From contig NZ_JARXHX010000004.1 of the NCBI RefSeq assembly GCF_031127835.1, positions 248,001-312,000 of the forward strand: 64,000 nucleotides of DNA, read 5' to 3'. Positions 55,094 to 64,000 of this stretch are shown one piece after another (the first letter of the stretch is position 1; every line of letters starts with the position of its first letter). Below the pieces are notes generated by a model that saw nothing but the letters and a program-made list of their open reading frames with translations, did not search any database and was not told the origin of the DNA. Made by a program: the position numbers and the translations under genes. This stretch comes from Pelagicoccus sp. SDUM812002 (lineage in GTDB: Bacteria > Verrucomicrobiota > Verrucomicrobiia > Opitutales > Opitutaceae).

Positions 55094-56032
55094 CTACTGT
55101 TCTGCGAGCCATCGTTCGGCTTCGATGGCGGCCTGGCAGCCCATGCCAGCAGCGGTGATAGCCTGGCGGTAGACGTGGTCGGCACAGTCTCCAGAGACGT
55201 AGACGCCGGGGATGTTGGTTCTCACTTGGCTGCCGAGTGTTGGCTTGAAGTAACCTTCGTCATCCGTGTCGAGGGCTTCTGCGAAGGGCCCGGTGTTGGG
55301 AATATGGCCGATCGCGATGAAGATGCCCTTGGCGTCGATGGAGCTGCTTTCACCGGACTTACGGTTGGTTACCGTGACGGAAGTTGCGAAGCCCTGCTCG
55401 TCAGCGACGATTTCGTCGACGACGGTGTCCCACACCATCTCGATCTTATCGTGGGCGAGTGTACGCTCTGCCATCAAAGCGGAAGCGCGGAGCTCGTCGC
55501 GGCGGTGGATCAGGTAAACTTTGGAGGCGAAGCGGGTGAGAAAGAGGGCTTCTTCGCAGGCGGTATCTCCGCCGCCCACCACGACTACGTCCATGTTGCG
55601 GTAGAAGGCTCCGTCGCAGGTCGCGCAAGTGGTCACGCCCTTGCCACCGTACATCTCTTTTTCGCCCGGCACGTCGAGCAGGCGCGGCGAGGCGCCTGTG
55701 GAGATGATGACTGACTTGGCTTTGTACTCCTTGTCACCAGCTTTGAGAGTATAAGGCGATTGTGAGAAGTCTACGCTATCGATGGTAGCTTGGCCGAAGC
55801 GAGTTCCGAAACGGGTGGCTTGCTTGCGGAGGTTATCCATCAGCATGAATCCGTCGATCCCTTCCGGGAAGCCGGGAAAATTTTCCACTTCGCTCGTTTG
55901 GGTGAGCTGGCCGCCAGGCAAGGTCCCTTCCAAAACGAGCGGGTTCAGGCTCGCGCGAGCGGTGTAAATGGCAGCGGTGAGTCCCGAGCAACCAGTTCCG
56001 ATGATGATGACGTTTTCGACTTCGGCAGACAT
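55094..56032 (-). CDS. trxB: Thioredoxin reductase
   Basis: 312 residues, normal for low-Mr TrxB. It passes electrons from NADPH via FAD to thioredoxin. The FAD loop is [19 protein letters not shown] (one residue altered: GTGCSG for GSGPAG), the redox pair is Cys136/Cys139 in [11 protein letters not shown], the NADPH loop is [13 protein letters not shown], and the C-terminal FAD site is [18 protein letters not shown]. The Cys in GTGCSG is unusual but seen in Verrucomicrobia. TatD is divergent. Confidence 0.95.
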   Translation of the reverse strand: MSAEVENVIIIGTGCSGLTAAIYTARASLNPLVLEGTLPGGQLTQTSEVENFPGFPEGIDGFMLMDNLRKQATRFGTRFGQATIDSVDFSQSPYTLKAGDKEYKAKSVIISTGASPRLLDVPGEKEMYGGKGVTTCATCDGAFYRNMDVVVVGGGDTACEEALFLTRFASKVYLIHRRDELRASALMAERTLAHDKIEMVWDTVVDEIVADEQGFATSVTVTNRKSGESSSIDAKGIFIAIGHIPNTGPFAEALDTDDEGYFKPTLGSQVRTNIPGVYVSGDCADHVYRQAITAAGMGCQAAIEAERWLAEQ

Positions 56033-56204
56033 GAGTGTTTTTCTAGAAACTTATGAACGAAGGGTATGCGGAAAGTCATGCAGCAAAGCGAAGCTGATGG
56101 CTTTGGCAATGGGAGAATTGGCAACGAAGGAGATAGATCCAACGGGAATCCGCCGCATTAGTTTGGGGTTGCGGTTCGGGCAGGTCCTTGGCGGTTTTGT
56201 GAGT

Positions 56205-57005
56205 ATGGCTGGAATCGTCGATTCGCATACGCATTTGCATAGTTTCGCCCTGAAAGGGATTTTGGATCCTACCTTGGAGGCTGCCACAGAAGCTGGGCTC
56301 CGACGGCTGGTGACCGTAGGCACCGATTCGGACGATTGGGAATGCTACGCGGGAATGGCGGAGAAGTATCCTCAGGTCGACTATACGGTGGGGATTCACC
56401 CATGTTCAGTGGACGCCGATTGGGAGACTCGCTATTCTCAAATCGAAGCCTTCTGGTCGCGGAAGCAAAAGCCGGTGGCTCTCGGGGAAATCGGCTTGGA
56501 TCGCTTTCATTTGCCGCGAAACGACGAGGCTGCGGCAAAGGAGATTTTCAGTCTCCAGGTGGCGGCCTGTGAAGCCCAGCTGCAGTTAGCGAAGAATCTA
56601 GACGCGCCGGTGGTGATCCATTCGCGGGGCGCGTTCGAAGAATGCGTGTCGCTGATCGACGGGAGCGGAATCGACTGGACCAAGGTGGTTTTCCACTGCT
56701 TTTCGGAAGGGCCAGGCGAAATGAAGCAATTGCTGGATCGAGGCGGCTTCGGAAGCTTCACTGGCGTGATCACTTTCAAGAACGCCGAAAGTGTTCGGGA
56801 GGCAGCCAAACTGCAAGGACTGGATCGATTGATGATCGAGACGGACGCGCCGTACTTGGCGCCGATGCCTAAACGAGGCAAACCGAACGAGCCGGCTTAT
56901 TTGGCGTACACGGCGGCATTTTGCGCCGCGCTTTTTGGTGTGACGCCGGAGGTGTTTGCGGAGAAGACTACGACTCGAGCGAAGGCGTTTTACGGGTTGG
57001 GTTGA
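56205..57005 (+). CDS. TatD-family metal-dependent hydrolase
   Basis: 266 residues from the ATG at 56205; the frame opens earlier over trxB but those residues are not family-like. The first metal motif is DSHTHLH, then GIHPCSVDAD, GEIGLDRFHLP, VVIHSRGAFEECV, VFHCFSEGPG and ETDAPYLAPMPKRGKPNEPA, all TatD signatures. Members are DNases or D-aminoacyl-tRNA deacylases; the substrate is not decided here. Confidence 0.94.
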   Translation: MAGIVDSHTHLHSFALKGILDPTLEAATEAGLRRLVTVGTDSDDWECYAGMAEKYPQVDYTVGIHPCSVDADWETRYSQIEAFWSRKQKPVALGEIGLDRFHLPRNDEAAAKEIFSLQVAACEAQLQLAKNLDAPVVIHSRGAFEECVSLIDGSGIDWTKVVFHCFSEGPGEMKQLLDRGGFGSFTGVITFKNAESVREAAKLQGLDRLMIETDAPYLAPMPKRGKPNEPAYLAYTAAFCAALFGVTPEVFAEKTTTRAKAFYGLG

Positions 57006-57007
57006 TC

Positions 57008-57021
57008 GCGACCAAGGTCGC
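57008..57021 (+). terminator. Possible short terminator after tatD
   Basis: GCGAC / GTCGC around CAAG, followed by TCCTATCTATTTTTCG. The stem is short and the hairpin lies 2 bp after the stop, so this is only a weak candidate. Confidence 0.3.
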
Positions 57022-57027
57022 TCCTAT

Positions 57028-57327
57028 CTATTTTTCGTCGAATTTAGTAGCGAAGAGCTCTTCGAGAGCATCGAGACACTGGACTGCATCTGGGCCGCTG
57101 GCTATGGTCTTGATCTGGGAGCCTTTTCCGGCAGCCAGCATCATGAGGCCCATGATCGACTTACCATTCACCTGCTCTTCATCCTTTTCGAAGAAGACTT
57201 CGGAGGTGTACTTATTGGTTACTCTTACAATCATGGCAGCGGGACGAGCGTGGATGCCCATTTGGTTTTGCACCGTGAGCATGCGTTCGAGCGCTTTGCC
57301 GTCTGATTGTAAGTTCGCAGAATCCAT
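57028..57327 (-). CDS. HPr-family phosphocarrier
   Basis: 99 residues from the ATG at 57327; a later ATG (residue 16) is also possible. Phospho-accepting His26 lies in MGIHARPAAMIVR and regulatory Ser57 in EQVNGKSIMGLMMLAAGKG, with the canonical spacing of 31 residues between them. No enzyme I, EII or HPr kinase gene is next to it, so it may act in a short regulatory PTS. The N-terminus is about ten residues longer than usual. Confidence 0.93.
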   Translation of the reverse strand: MDSANLQSDGKALERMLTVQNQMGIHARPAAMIVRVTNKYTSEVFFEKDEEQVNGKSIMGLMMLAAGKGSQIKTIASGPDAVQCLDALEELFATKFDEK

Positions 57328-57422
57328 AAGCTGATAAGTCGTTAGAATAACTTTGAGTAAAGGTTTTGTATACGTATGCACTAGGCCAAGTACAAGTACG
57401 GATATTTTTACCCTGACATAAA

Positions 57423-58163
57423 ATGCTAGCTATCGTCGCTCCTGCACGTCTCGCCTCTACTCGCTTTCCTGAGAAGCTTTTGCATCCGATTTGCGGCAAG
57501 CCGCTCATCCTGTGGGTCGCTGAGCGTATACGCTCCCAAGCCCCTGACATCCCTGCGTATTTTGCGGTCGACGACGAGCGACTGCGCAGTGTCGTGGAAG
57601 GGGCGGGCTTCAACGCGATCATGACGAGAGCCGATCATCAGAGCGGGACCGACCGTCTGGCGGAGGCTAACGAGCAGATCGGTGCGGATGTCTTGATCAA
57701 CGTGCAAGCGGATGAGCCGCTGGTGGCGGCATCTCAAATCGGGTCGTTGGCGAAGTTTATGGACGAAGGAGCGACTATGGCGACCTTGGCCACGCCTTTT
57801 CGCACGCGAAAGGACTTCCTAGACCCGAATCAGGTCAAGGTGGTGATGAACGAGAGTGGTGACGCGCTATACTTCTCCCGGGCCCCGATCCCTTACAAGC
57901 GTGACGGGTTTGCCGATTTCGACGATGCCTGGGTGGCCTCATCGCCCGCTCACCGCCATTTGGGCTTGTACGCCTATCGCTCGGAGTTCCTGAGAGAATT
58001 TTGCTCCCTCCCGCCAGGCAAGTTGGAGGTGATCGAGAAGCTGGAGCAACTGCGAGCCTTGGAGAATGGGGTCGCCATCAAAGTCGGCCTGACGGATGAG
58101 CTATCTATCGGGATCGATACGGCCGAGGATGCTGAGGCCTTCGAGGTCCACCTGAAGAGTTAG
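57423..58163 (+). CDS. kdsB: CMP-KDO synthetase (3-deoxy-manno-octulosonate cytidylyltransferase)
   Basis: 246 residues. It activates KDO with CTP for transfer to lipid A. The nucleotide-binding start IVAPARLASTRFPEKLLHPICGKPL, VINVQADEPL-like INVQADEPLV, and the late YFSRAPIPYKRD, HRHLGLYAYRSEFL and GIDTAEDAEAF are all KdsB signatures. The partner kdsA lies at 1755-2597. It starts 96 bp from the divergent HPr gene. Confidence 0.96.
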   Translation: MLAIVAPARLASTRFPEKLLHPICGKPLILWVAERIRSQAPDIPAYFAVDDERLRSVVEGAGFNAIMTRADHQSGTDRLAEANEQIGADVLINVQADEPLVAASQIGSLAKFMDEGATMATLATPFRTRKDFLDPNQVKVVMNESGDALYFSRAPIPYKRDGFADFDDAWVASSPAHRHLGLYAYRSEFLREFCSLPPGKLEVIEKLEQLRALENGVAIKVGLTDELSIGIDTAEDAEAFEVHLKS

Positions 58164-58235
58164 GCTGGGAGTAACCGTAGGCGACCGGTTAGGATTCGGT
58201 CTCTCCAACTTCGGAAAAGAACAAAAAAACACAAA

Positions 58236-58263
58236 AAAGCGCGGCTCTCTCGAACCGCGCTTT
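58236..58263. terminator. Bidirectional terminator between kdsB and carA
   Basis: AAAGCGCGG (58236-58244) pairs with CCGCGCTTT (58255-58263); A-rich before (ACAAAAAA), T-rich after (TTTGTTTG). It serves both convergent genes. Confidence 0.87.
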
Positions 58264-58275
58264 GTTTGTTGAAAG

Positions 58276-59433
58276 TTACGCTTTCTTCGACTGGGCGACC
58301 AGTTGGTAGAACTTTTCGAAGTTCGGGTTTGCGTCGCTAGGACCAGGGCCGGCTTCCGGATGGTACTGCACGGAGAAAACGGGCTTATCCTTGAGTCGTA
58401 TGCCGGCGATGGTGTTGTCGTTGAGGTTCTTCTCGGTGACGATCGCCCCACATGCTTCGAGGCCTTCTTCTGAAGTTGCGAAGCCGTGATTGTGAGCGGT
58501 GATCGCTACAAAGTCGGTTTCGAAGTTCTTGACCGGCTGGTTTCCGCCTCGATGGCCGAACTTGAGCTTGTAGGTCTTGGCTCCGATGGCGTGGGTGATG
58601 ATCTGGTGGCCGAGGCAAATGCCGAATATCGGATAGTCGTTGATAAGGGCACGAACAGTCTCGTGTACATAGGTCACAGGTTCGGGGTCACCCGGGCCGT
58701 TGGATAAGAAGATTCCGTCTGGATTGATGGCTTTGATCTCCTCAGCGGTTGAAGTGGCTGGGAAGACGTGCACTTCAAAACCGTGGTGGGAAAGCTCGCG
58801 GAAAATCGACTTCTTGGCTCCAAGGTCGAGAGCGGCAATCTTGAAAATCTCGCGCTCGCGGCAAGGCTTGCGGACGGTGGATTGCACAGGGTTGTACGGC
58901 CAGCCAGCCTCCGCGGGGCCGTAAACGTAGGTCGCTTTACAGGTGACTTCTTTCACGAAGTCGGCTCCGACCATGCCCACCCATTCCTTGGCGCGCTTGA
59001 CCGCTTCCTCGTCCGAAATGTCTTCAGTGCTGATGCAGCACTTCATGGCCCCTGAAACGCGAAGCTTTTTCGTGATGGCTCGTGTATCGACCCCTTCGAT
59101 TCCCGGGATCCCGCTTTTTTCGAGGTATTCTGGGAGGGAAGAAGTGCTGCGCCAGTTGCTCGCCACAGGGCTGAGTTCTCGGACCACGAATCCCGCGCAC
59201 ATTGCCTGGTCGGCTTCGATATCCTCCTCGTTGACACCATAGTTGCCGATCATCGGCGCAGTCATGGTAATTATTTGGCCGTAGTACGAGGGATCGGTGA
59301 GGATTTCCTGATAACCGGTCATGCTGGTATTAAAAACAGCTTCACCTACCACCGTCTTTTTAGCTCCGAAAGCAATGCCTCGAAATACGGATCCATCTTC
59401 TAATGCTAGTACACCTGTCTGGCTGTCGTTCAT
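58276..59433 (-). CDS. carA: Carbamoyl-phosphate synthase small (glutaminase) subunit
   Basis: 385 residues. It releases ammonia from glutamine for the CarB subunit, for pyrimidine and arginine synthesis. The N-terminal domain has GEAVFNTSMTGYQEILTDPSY; the class I glutaminase domain has LSNGPGDP, the nucleophile Cys273 in FGICLGHQI, and the His/Glu pair in the YHPEAGPGPSD end. carB is not in this window. Divergent from kamA with about 140 bp between starts. Confidence 0.96.
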   Translation of the reverse strand: MNDSQTGVLALEDGSVFRGIAFGAKKTVVGEAVFNTSMTGYQEILTDPSYYGQIITMTAPMIGNYGVNEEDIEADQAMCAGFVVRELSPVASNWRSTSSLPEYLEKSGIPGIEGVDTRAITKKLRVSGAMKCCISTEDISDEEAVKRAKEWVGMVGADFVKEVTCKATYVYGPAEAGWPYNPVQSTVRKPCREREIFKIAALDLGAKKSIFRELSHHGFEVHVFPATSTAEEIKAINPDGIFLSNGPGDPEPVTYVHETVRALINDYPIFGICLGHQIITHAIGAKTYKLKFGHRGGNQPVKNFETDFVAITAHNHGFATSEEGLEACGAIVTEKNLNDNTIAGIRLKDKPVFSVQYHPEAGPGPSDANPNFEKFYQLVAQSKKA

Positions 59434-59573
59434 TAGATTTGGGACAAAAGTTGGTTTGCGGTGGGGCTACAATCCCTTTTTGTGACTTATTCGAAATAAA
59501 ATCGCCGACCAGTGCCGAGGTCGTCGAATCCCAGCCTAATCCATACTTTTCCACTACTGATTTTTTCGTAACT

Positions 59574-60770
59574 ATGCCGTATACAGAAGACCGAACACAC
59601 TGGCAATCAGGCCAAGGCCTTTGGGAGCACGTACCCGAATCTGACTGGAACAACTGGATCTGGCAGCTGAAGAACCGCATCACCACGCTTGAGCAACTGG
59701 AAGAGCAAATGGAGCTAACTCCGGAGGAGCGGGCGGGCTGCGAGCATGCGAACACCAAGCTGGCGATGGCAATTACGCCGTACTTCTTCAATCTGATCGA
59801 CCGTGAGGATCCGAACTGCCCGATCCGCAAGCAAGTGATCCCCCGAGAGGGCGAGATGACGGTGGGTCAGGAAGAGATGCTCGATCCGGTCGGAGAGGAC
59901 GGCCATTCGCCTGTACCGGGGCTAGTGCACCGTTACCCTGACCGTGTCCTCTTTCTCGTGACGGACCGCTGCGCGGCCTATTGTCGCTACTGCACGCGTA
60001 GCCGTTTGGTGAGCAATGCGCAGGACTACAATTTCCATCCAGAATTCGAGCAGGGCCTCAAATACATCGAGGAACACCCGGAAGTGCGTGACGTTTTACT
60101 CAGTGGGGGCGACCCACTGCTCTTGTCCGACAAGAAGATCGATTACTTGCTGGGACGTTTGCGGGCGATTCCGCACGTGGAATTTATCCGTATCGGTTCG
60201 CGTATCCCGGTATTCCTTCCGCAGCGTATCACTCCCGAACTGTGCGAAATTCTCAAGAAACACGGCCCCATATGGATGAGCATCCATTCGAATCATCCGA
60301 GGGAGTGCACCCAGGCTTTGAAAGAGGCCTGTGATCGGCTCTCCTTCGCCGGCGTGCCGCTGGGCAACCAGTCCGTACTGCTGAAGGATGTCAACGACGA
60401 CGCGGACGTAATGAAGGCCCTGGTGCACCGACTCGTTCGGATGCGTGTCCGTCCCTACTACATCTACCAGTGCGACCTGATCACGGGTAGCGCTCACTTG
60501 CGAGCCAATGTCTGCAAGGGCATTGAGATCATGAAGCAGCTGCGCGGACACACGACGGGTTACTCCGTACCACAGTTCGTAATCGACGCCCCAGGCGGCG
60601 GCGGGAAGGTACCCATCAATCCGCAGTACATCACCAAGATCGACGACGAAGCGATCCACTTCAAGAATTTCGAAGGCAAGCTCTACCGGTATCCGCTCAA
60701 GACATTCGGTCCGCTGGAGTCGGACGACGATGACGACTGCAAGTGTGATGCGGAAGAGATCATGTTATGA
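59574..60770 (+). CDS. kamA: Lysine 2,3-aminomutase-family radical SAM enzyme
   Basis: 398 residues from the ATG at 59574; the earlier in-frame ATG at 59403 would overlap carA. The radical SAM motif is CAAYCRYCTRSR (CxxxCxxC), with LLSGGDPLLL and PQRITPELCEIL around it. The PLP-binding region has PLGNQSVLLKDVND and the GGGGKVPINP loop. The length favours lysine aminomutase over the shorter EF-P modifying EpmB (about 340). The tail is very acidic with CKC (near the end). It makes beta-lysine, for osmotic or other use. Confidence 0.92.
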   Translation: MPYTEDRTHWQSGQGLWEHVPESDWNNWIWQLKNRITTLEQLEEQMELTPEERAGCEHANTKLAMAITPYFFNLIDREDPNCPIRKQVIPREGEMTVGQEEMLDPVGEDGHSPVPGLVHRYPDRVLFLVTDRCAAYCRYCTRSRLVSNAQDYNFHPEFEQGLKYIEEHPEVRDVLLSGGDPLLLSDKKIDYLLGRLRAIPHVEFIRIGSRIPVFLPQRITPELCEILKKHGPIWMSIHSNHPRECTQALKEACDRLSFAGVPLGNQSVLLKDVNDDADVMKALVHRLVRMRVRPYYIYQCDLITGSAHLRANVCKGIEIMKQLRGHTTGYSVPQFVIDAPGGGGKVPINPQYITKIDDEAIHFKNFEGKLYRYPLKTFGPLESDDDDDCKCDAEEIML

Positions 60771-60831
60771 CGCTCTCTTTTTGCTAGAAAAGCGAAAAGC
60801 CTAACGCTGATTCTGTCTCATTTGCTTGGGG

Positions 60832-63800
60832 TCACTCGACTTGCCAGAGATGCGCGACGGTTAATCCGGAATCGCCAAAAATAGGCGACGAAATTGTCGG
60901 TTCCATGCGGTGCTGGATTTCCTCCTGTTCGTGGACCACGATCCGAGCTCCGGGACGAAGTTGCGCATGCAACTTCTCTACGAGACCAGGAATGCTTTTG
61001 GCGGGAAGGAAAAGGAAGACCACACTGGCATCGGTATAAGATAGCTCGCCAGCATCGGATTGCTCGATCTGGGCGAGGTGTTCGACTTGGCTGGCTTGTA
61101 CGTTACGTCTCGCGAACTTGGCGAGATCTGCATCGAGTTCGACTCCGCGACAGTTACAGCCGTACCGTTTACTTGCTTCGATGATGATTCTTCCGTCTCC
61201 GCAACCGATATCCACTAGTGTATCCGTTTTTTGGATGTGAGCGAATTCCAGAAGCTGGGGGATTAATTCGCTTGGAGTTCCGAGGAAAGGCCATTTGTCG
61301 GCCGCGGTTTTTGAGGTGCTGCCGAACCCGCTTTTGATCATGTTGATGACGCGCACCATGTAGTAGGCAGGCCATAAGGGGACGGGAGCGCGGAACGCAT
61401 GAAGGTCGCGGATGCGCGGACGCAGCTTTTCGGGGACTCGTTTCGCGAGAAAGGGAGTGTCCCAGTGGAGGTTGACTCGCGTCGTGTGTGAGTCTCGTTT
61501 GATAAGCGAGCACTGGTTTTGGTTAAATTTGTAGACGGTCCAGGCTCCTTGCTCCAGAGCGTCGGTACGGTAAAATCCCTCGTTTATCAAAACCTTGAGA
61601 GTAGGTTCAATCTGGTGATACCCAATCTTGAGTCCAAATTCGTGGAACTGATAGTGGTTGTTCGATTCGACTCTTTGAGCTTCAATCCCGACTTCTCGGA
61701 GTAGGGAGATAGCGTTGTTTTGACTTTCGAATACAGATTTACGTATATGCTCGCACGTAAGCACCGCTTGTTGAGCTAGGGAGAGCGCTTGTGGGGCGAT
61801 GAGCGAAGGGGGGAGCTTCACCAGCTTCCGAGCGGTCCGATACAAGGTCTTAGCGTGTACTGAAATTCTAAGGAGCGCTACTGCAGAGTCTCCGTCAGCA
61901 AAGTCGAGATCACTTGCCGGTCGGATGTTTTTCAGAAGCTTGGATGCTGTTTTCTGAGGGTCGGGACTGGCGACTAATTTGTATTCAGGGATTAATGACA
62001 AGAATTCATGGATTTTAGTAGCGGTGTCTTCGACGAAAGGAGGTGAGATAACGTCCCAGTGCCCGCAATCGAGATTGACAATGGAAATTTGTGGAGCGGC
62101 ACGTTTCCAGTCTTCCAAACGGTGGTTAGCGAAATTCTCGGAATCGATGGTTTGGAATCCGAGTACTTTTCCCTGGTAAGCGTCCGTATGATATGACTTG
62201 AAAGCGCGGCGGATGGAATCGGCAGTACGTTTTAAGAGAAGTTGTGTCCTAGTTTCTACCGACCCGAATCGGAAGCGAAGAGGCTCTACGGATCGTTCTG
62301 CGAGTCTCTTGGCGCGACGGAGCGCGATGCGGGCCTCGCGAAGAACTACGGGGTAGTGTTGGAAAGCTTTCGGTGGATCTGGGTATACGCTTCCGAGGTC
62401 GAGAGGAGCTTCTCCGTCGATGGAGACCAGCAGTGGAACGGAGTCGCCTGAAGCTTGTAGTTGTTTTGCCATTTCAATGGCGATCGTCACTCCGAAGCAA
62501 TGGCCCAAGAGGACGTACGGACCCTTTGGCTGGAAGTTTTTGATCTCCTGAAGGTAGGCGGTAGCCATGGCTTTTATGTCTCGGAGGAAGGGCTCCTTTC
62601 CTGAATTCGAGTCTGGCTGCAAGCCGTAAAGGGGGATTCGGTCATCTATGTGTTCCGCAAGGTCACGATAGAATAGGACTTGCAAGCCACCAGAGTGTAT
62701 GAGGAAGACGGGTGGTAGGGTTCCTTCGGGCTTCAAGGGAACGAGGTATTTATAGCCTTGTTCGAGTTTGCCGGGAGCGAGGAGTTTAGCCAAGGCTTCA
62801 ACGCTGGGATGCTCTACGAGGCGGCTCGGTGAGAGCTTGCGTCCAAAGGTACTTCGGATTCTAGAAAAGAGTCGAATAGCGTGGAGCGATGTTCCTCCGA
62901 GGTTGAAAAAACTCTCGGAGAGCGGAATTTTTTCAACGCTCAGAATTTCGCGCCATATTTTGAGGAGTTCCATTTCCGTCTGGGTTGGCTCCCTGTCGTT
63001 TTCTGGCTTCGACGATTTTATGGTTTTCGGAGCCGGAAGCAGATTTACGTCTATTTTCCCGTTAGGAAGTTTTGGTAGTGAATTGACCACTACATAGTGG
63101 CTTGGACGGAAGTGTTGAGGAAGGCTTTCAGAGATGAGTTTCCGAGCTTCGGCTTCCAGTGATTCGCTGTCGGAGGCTGCGCCGCCAGCCAAATACGCGG
63201 TTAACTGAGGTAAGCGGTCCTCGACCGAGACGAGTTTAATGAACGCCTCTTTCACTGAATGACATTTTCTAAGAACTGCGACGATTTCTCGTGGCTCGAT
63301 GCGGTGGCCATTGAGTTTTATTTGCTCGTCGATTCTTCCGAGAAAACGCAATTCGCCTGTCGAGGTTCGCTCAACCCGGTCGCCTGTTTTGTAGAAACGG
63401 ATAGTTTCTCCGGTCCCGACCGACAAAGTTGGGAATTTCTCCGCAGTGAGCGATGGGTGCTCAAAATATCCGCGTGCTAGCCCGGGTCCTCCTATATGGA
63501 GTTCACCCGCTAGACCAGCGGGGAGTGGCTGCTCGTACTTCGAAAGGACTTGGCAATTGTAGTTGGGGATTGGGGACCCGATCGTGATTTTTTCAGATGG
63601 AGGCAGGCATTTGTGCGTAGCCCAGACAGTGGCTTCGGTGGGGCCGTACTCGTTGTGAAGTTTGGCTTGGGGAAGTGTAGACTGGTGGAGGGATAGGATG
63701 CTCTCCGGACAATCTTCTCCTGCTACGATGACATCTCGCAGCGAGTTGAGCTTATCGGTGTCTATTGTCAGGATCTCCTGATACAGGCTTGGAATGCAGA

Positions 63801-64000
63801 GAAGGGTACTGATTTTCCGGGAGTGAATGATGTCGCGGATTTTGTCTAGATCCCGCTCGTGGTTCGCTCGCGCTGGGAAAAGGGTGTTTCCCGTGGAGAG
63901 GGTCCAGAAAATTCCTGCTACTGAGCTATCGAAAGAAAGACTCGATAGAAGGAGGAAATTCTCTGGTGAGTTTTCGTAGACCTTGCTCCGGGCTGCAGTG
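60832..64000 (-). CDS. NRPS C-terminal part: A - PCP - thioesterase(Cys) - unassigned - methyltransferase (5' end cut off)
   Basis: The frame is open from the window edge for 1055 codons. The adenylation domain has LLSSLSFDSSVAGIFWTLSTG (A4), NEYGPTEATVWAT (A5), GELHIGGPGLARGY (A6), YKTGDRV (A7), RIDEQIKLNGHRIEP (A8) and LPNGKID (A10). The carrier domain is FFNLGGTSLHAI (Ser codon at 62887-62889). The thioesterase has GHCFG with Cys (codon 62497-62499) in place of the usual Ser, and GHWDVISPPFVED with the His. A region of about 220 residues follows with faint resemblance to nucleotidyltransferase_5 proteins (LLREVGIEA, TRVNLHWDT). The end is a class I SAM methyltransferase (VDIGCGDGRIIIEASKRYG), close to FAM173-type. 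Condensation domain, if any, lies outside. Product unknown. Confidence 0.9.
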   Translation of the reverse strand, partial: TAARSKVYENSPENFLLLSSLSFDSSVAGIFWTLSTGNTLFPARANHERDLDKIRDIIHSRKISTLLCIPSLYQEILTIDTDKLNSLRDVIVAGEDCPESILSLHQSTLPQAKLHNEYGPTEATVWATHKCLPPSEKITIGSPIPNYNCQVLSKYEQPLPAGLAGELHIGGPGLARGYFEHPSLTAEKFPTLSVGTGETIRFYKTGDRVERTSTGELRFLGRIDEQIKLNGHRIEPREIVAVLRKCHSVKEAFIKLVSVEDRLPQLTAYLAGGAASDSESLEAEARKLISESLPQHFRPSHYVVVNSLPKLPNGKIDVNLLPAPKTIKSSKPENDREPTQTEMELLKIWREILSVEKIPLSESFFNLGGTSLHAIRLFSRIRSTFGRKLSPSRLVEHPSVEALAKLLAPGKLEQGYKYLVPLKPEGTLPPVFLIHSGGLQVLFYRDLAEHIDDRIPLYGLQPDSNSGKEPFLRDIKAMATAYLQEIKNFQPKGPYVLLGHCFGVTIAIEMAKQLQASGDSVPLLVSIDGEAPLDLGSVYPDPPKAFQHYPVVLREARIALRRAKRLAERSVEPLRFRFGSVETRTQLLLKRTADSIRRAFKSYHTDAYQGKVLGFQTIDSENFANHRLEDWKRAAPQISIVNLDCGHWDVISPPFVEDTATKIHEFLSLIPEYKLVASPDPQKTASKLLKNIRPASDLDFADGDSAVALLRISVHAKTLYRTARKLVKLPPSLIAPQALSLAQQAVLTCEHIRKSVFESQNNAISLLREVGIEAQRVESNNHYQFHEFGLKIGYHQIEPTLKVLINEGFYRTDALEQGAWTVYKFNQNQCSLIKRDSHTTRVNLHWDTPFLAKRVPEKLRPRIRDLHAFRAPVPLWPAYYMVRVINMIKSGFGSTSKTAADKWPFLGTPSELIPQLLEFAHIQKTDTLVDIGCGDGRIIIEASKRYGCNCRGVELDADLAKFARRNVQASQVEHLAQIEQSDAGELSYTDASVVFLFLPAKSIPGLVEKLHAQLRPGARIVVHEQEEIQHRMEPTISSPIFGDSGLTVAHLWQVE

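Noticed and set aside
57028-57327. HPr gene as part of a sugar PTS operon
   Set aside because: No enzyme I or EII gene is adjacent; neighbours are tatD and kdsB, which face away or toward it.

Overview
The window looks like chromosomal DNA of a Gram-negative bacterium of the Verrucomicrobiota, most likely class Opitutae (Pelagicoccus/Puniceicoccales-like). This placement is an inference. It rests on a TonB-dependent receptor whose mature start carries the ELSPFEVTG-type sequence familiar from Opitutae, a LacI-type/AraC fusion regulator next to galactokinase, an ADOP-type orphan permease, UnbV/VCBS proteins and a sulfatase. KdsA and KdsB show KDO-containing lipopolysaccharide and hence an outer membrane. 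No prophage, insertion sequence or CRISPR array was found.

Layout. 0-3.8 kb: a truncated S41 protease coupled to oligoribonuclease, then kdsA, an orphan anti-sigma-like protein and a small exported basic protein. 3.9-9.3 kb: a two-component pair, an 808-residue ADOP-type permease and a secreted TPR protein. A near-identical 21-bp element lies about 50 bp upstream of both the kinase and the permease, so they probably form one regulatory module. 9.3-10.3 kb has no convincing gene. 10.3-20.6 kb: a TonB-dependent receptor, a TPR membrane protein, a VCBS lipoprotein and a large duplicated VCBS/UnbV protein. 20.7-25.9 kb: a TlpA-like protein, the decayed remnant of an S9 peptidase gene, a XylR-type regulator divergent from galK, and a small membrane protein.

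26-34.3 kb: an HDOD/GAF protein, a DUF1059-like small protein, a bifunctional-nuclease-family protein and a complete RND efflux operon (adaptor, pump, TolC). 34.4-38.7 kb: nrfH-nrfA-resB-ccsA, that is, ammonifying nitrite reductase followed by its own cytochrome c assembly genes. 38.9-42.3 kb: an AraC regulator, a sulfatase, a P-loop protein and tRNA-Lys(UUU) with CCA, promoter and terminator. 42.6-49.6 kb: ECF sigma/anti-sigma, dapA-dapB-ruvA, a PilT/PilU ATPase and hemX-hemA.

49.7-60.8 kb is mostly housekeeping: apaG, M20 peptidase, trxB, tatD, HPr, kdsB, carA and kamA. It also holds two unusual genes: a full-length PurH homologue that has lost both active sites, and a GOLPH3/GPP34-family protein. 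60.8-64 kb is the 3' part of an NRPS gene with the order A-PCP-TE(Cys)-unassigned region-methyltransferase, cut by the window edge.

The strongest candidates for something undescribed are the PurH pseudoenzyme (50367-51809), the C-terminally extended NRPS with a Cys-type thioesterase, the shared cis element of the kinase/permease module, the S9 peptidase relic, and HemA without its dimerisation domain.
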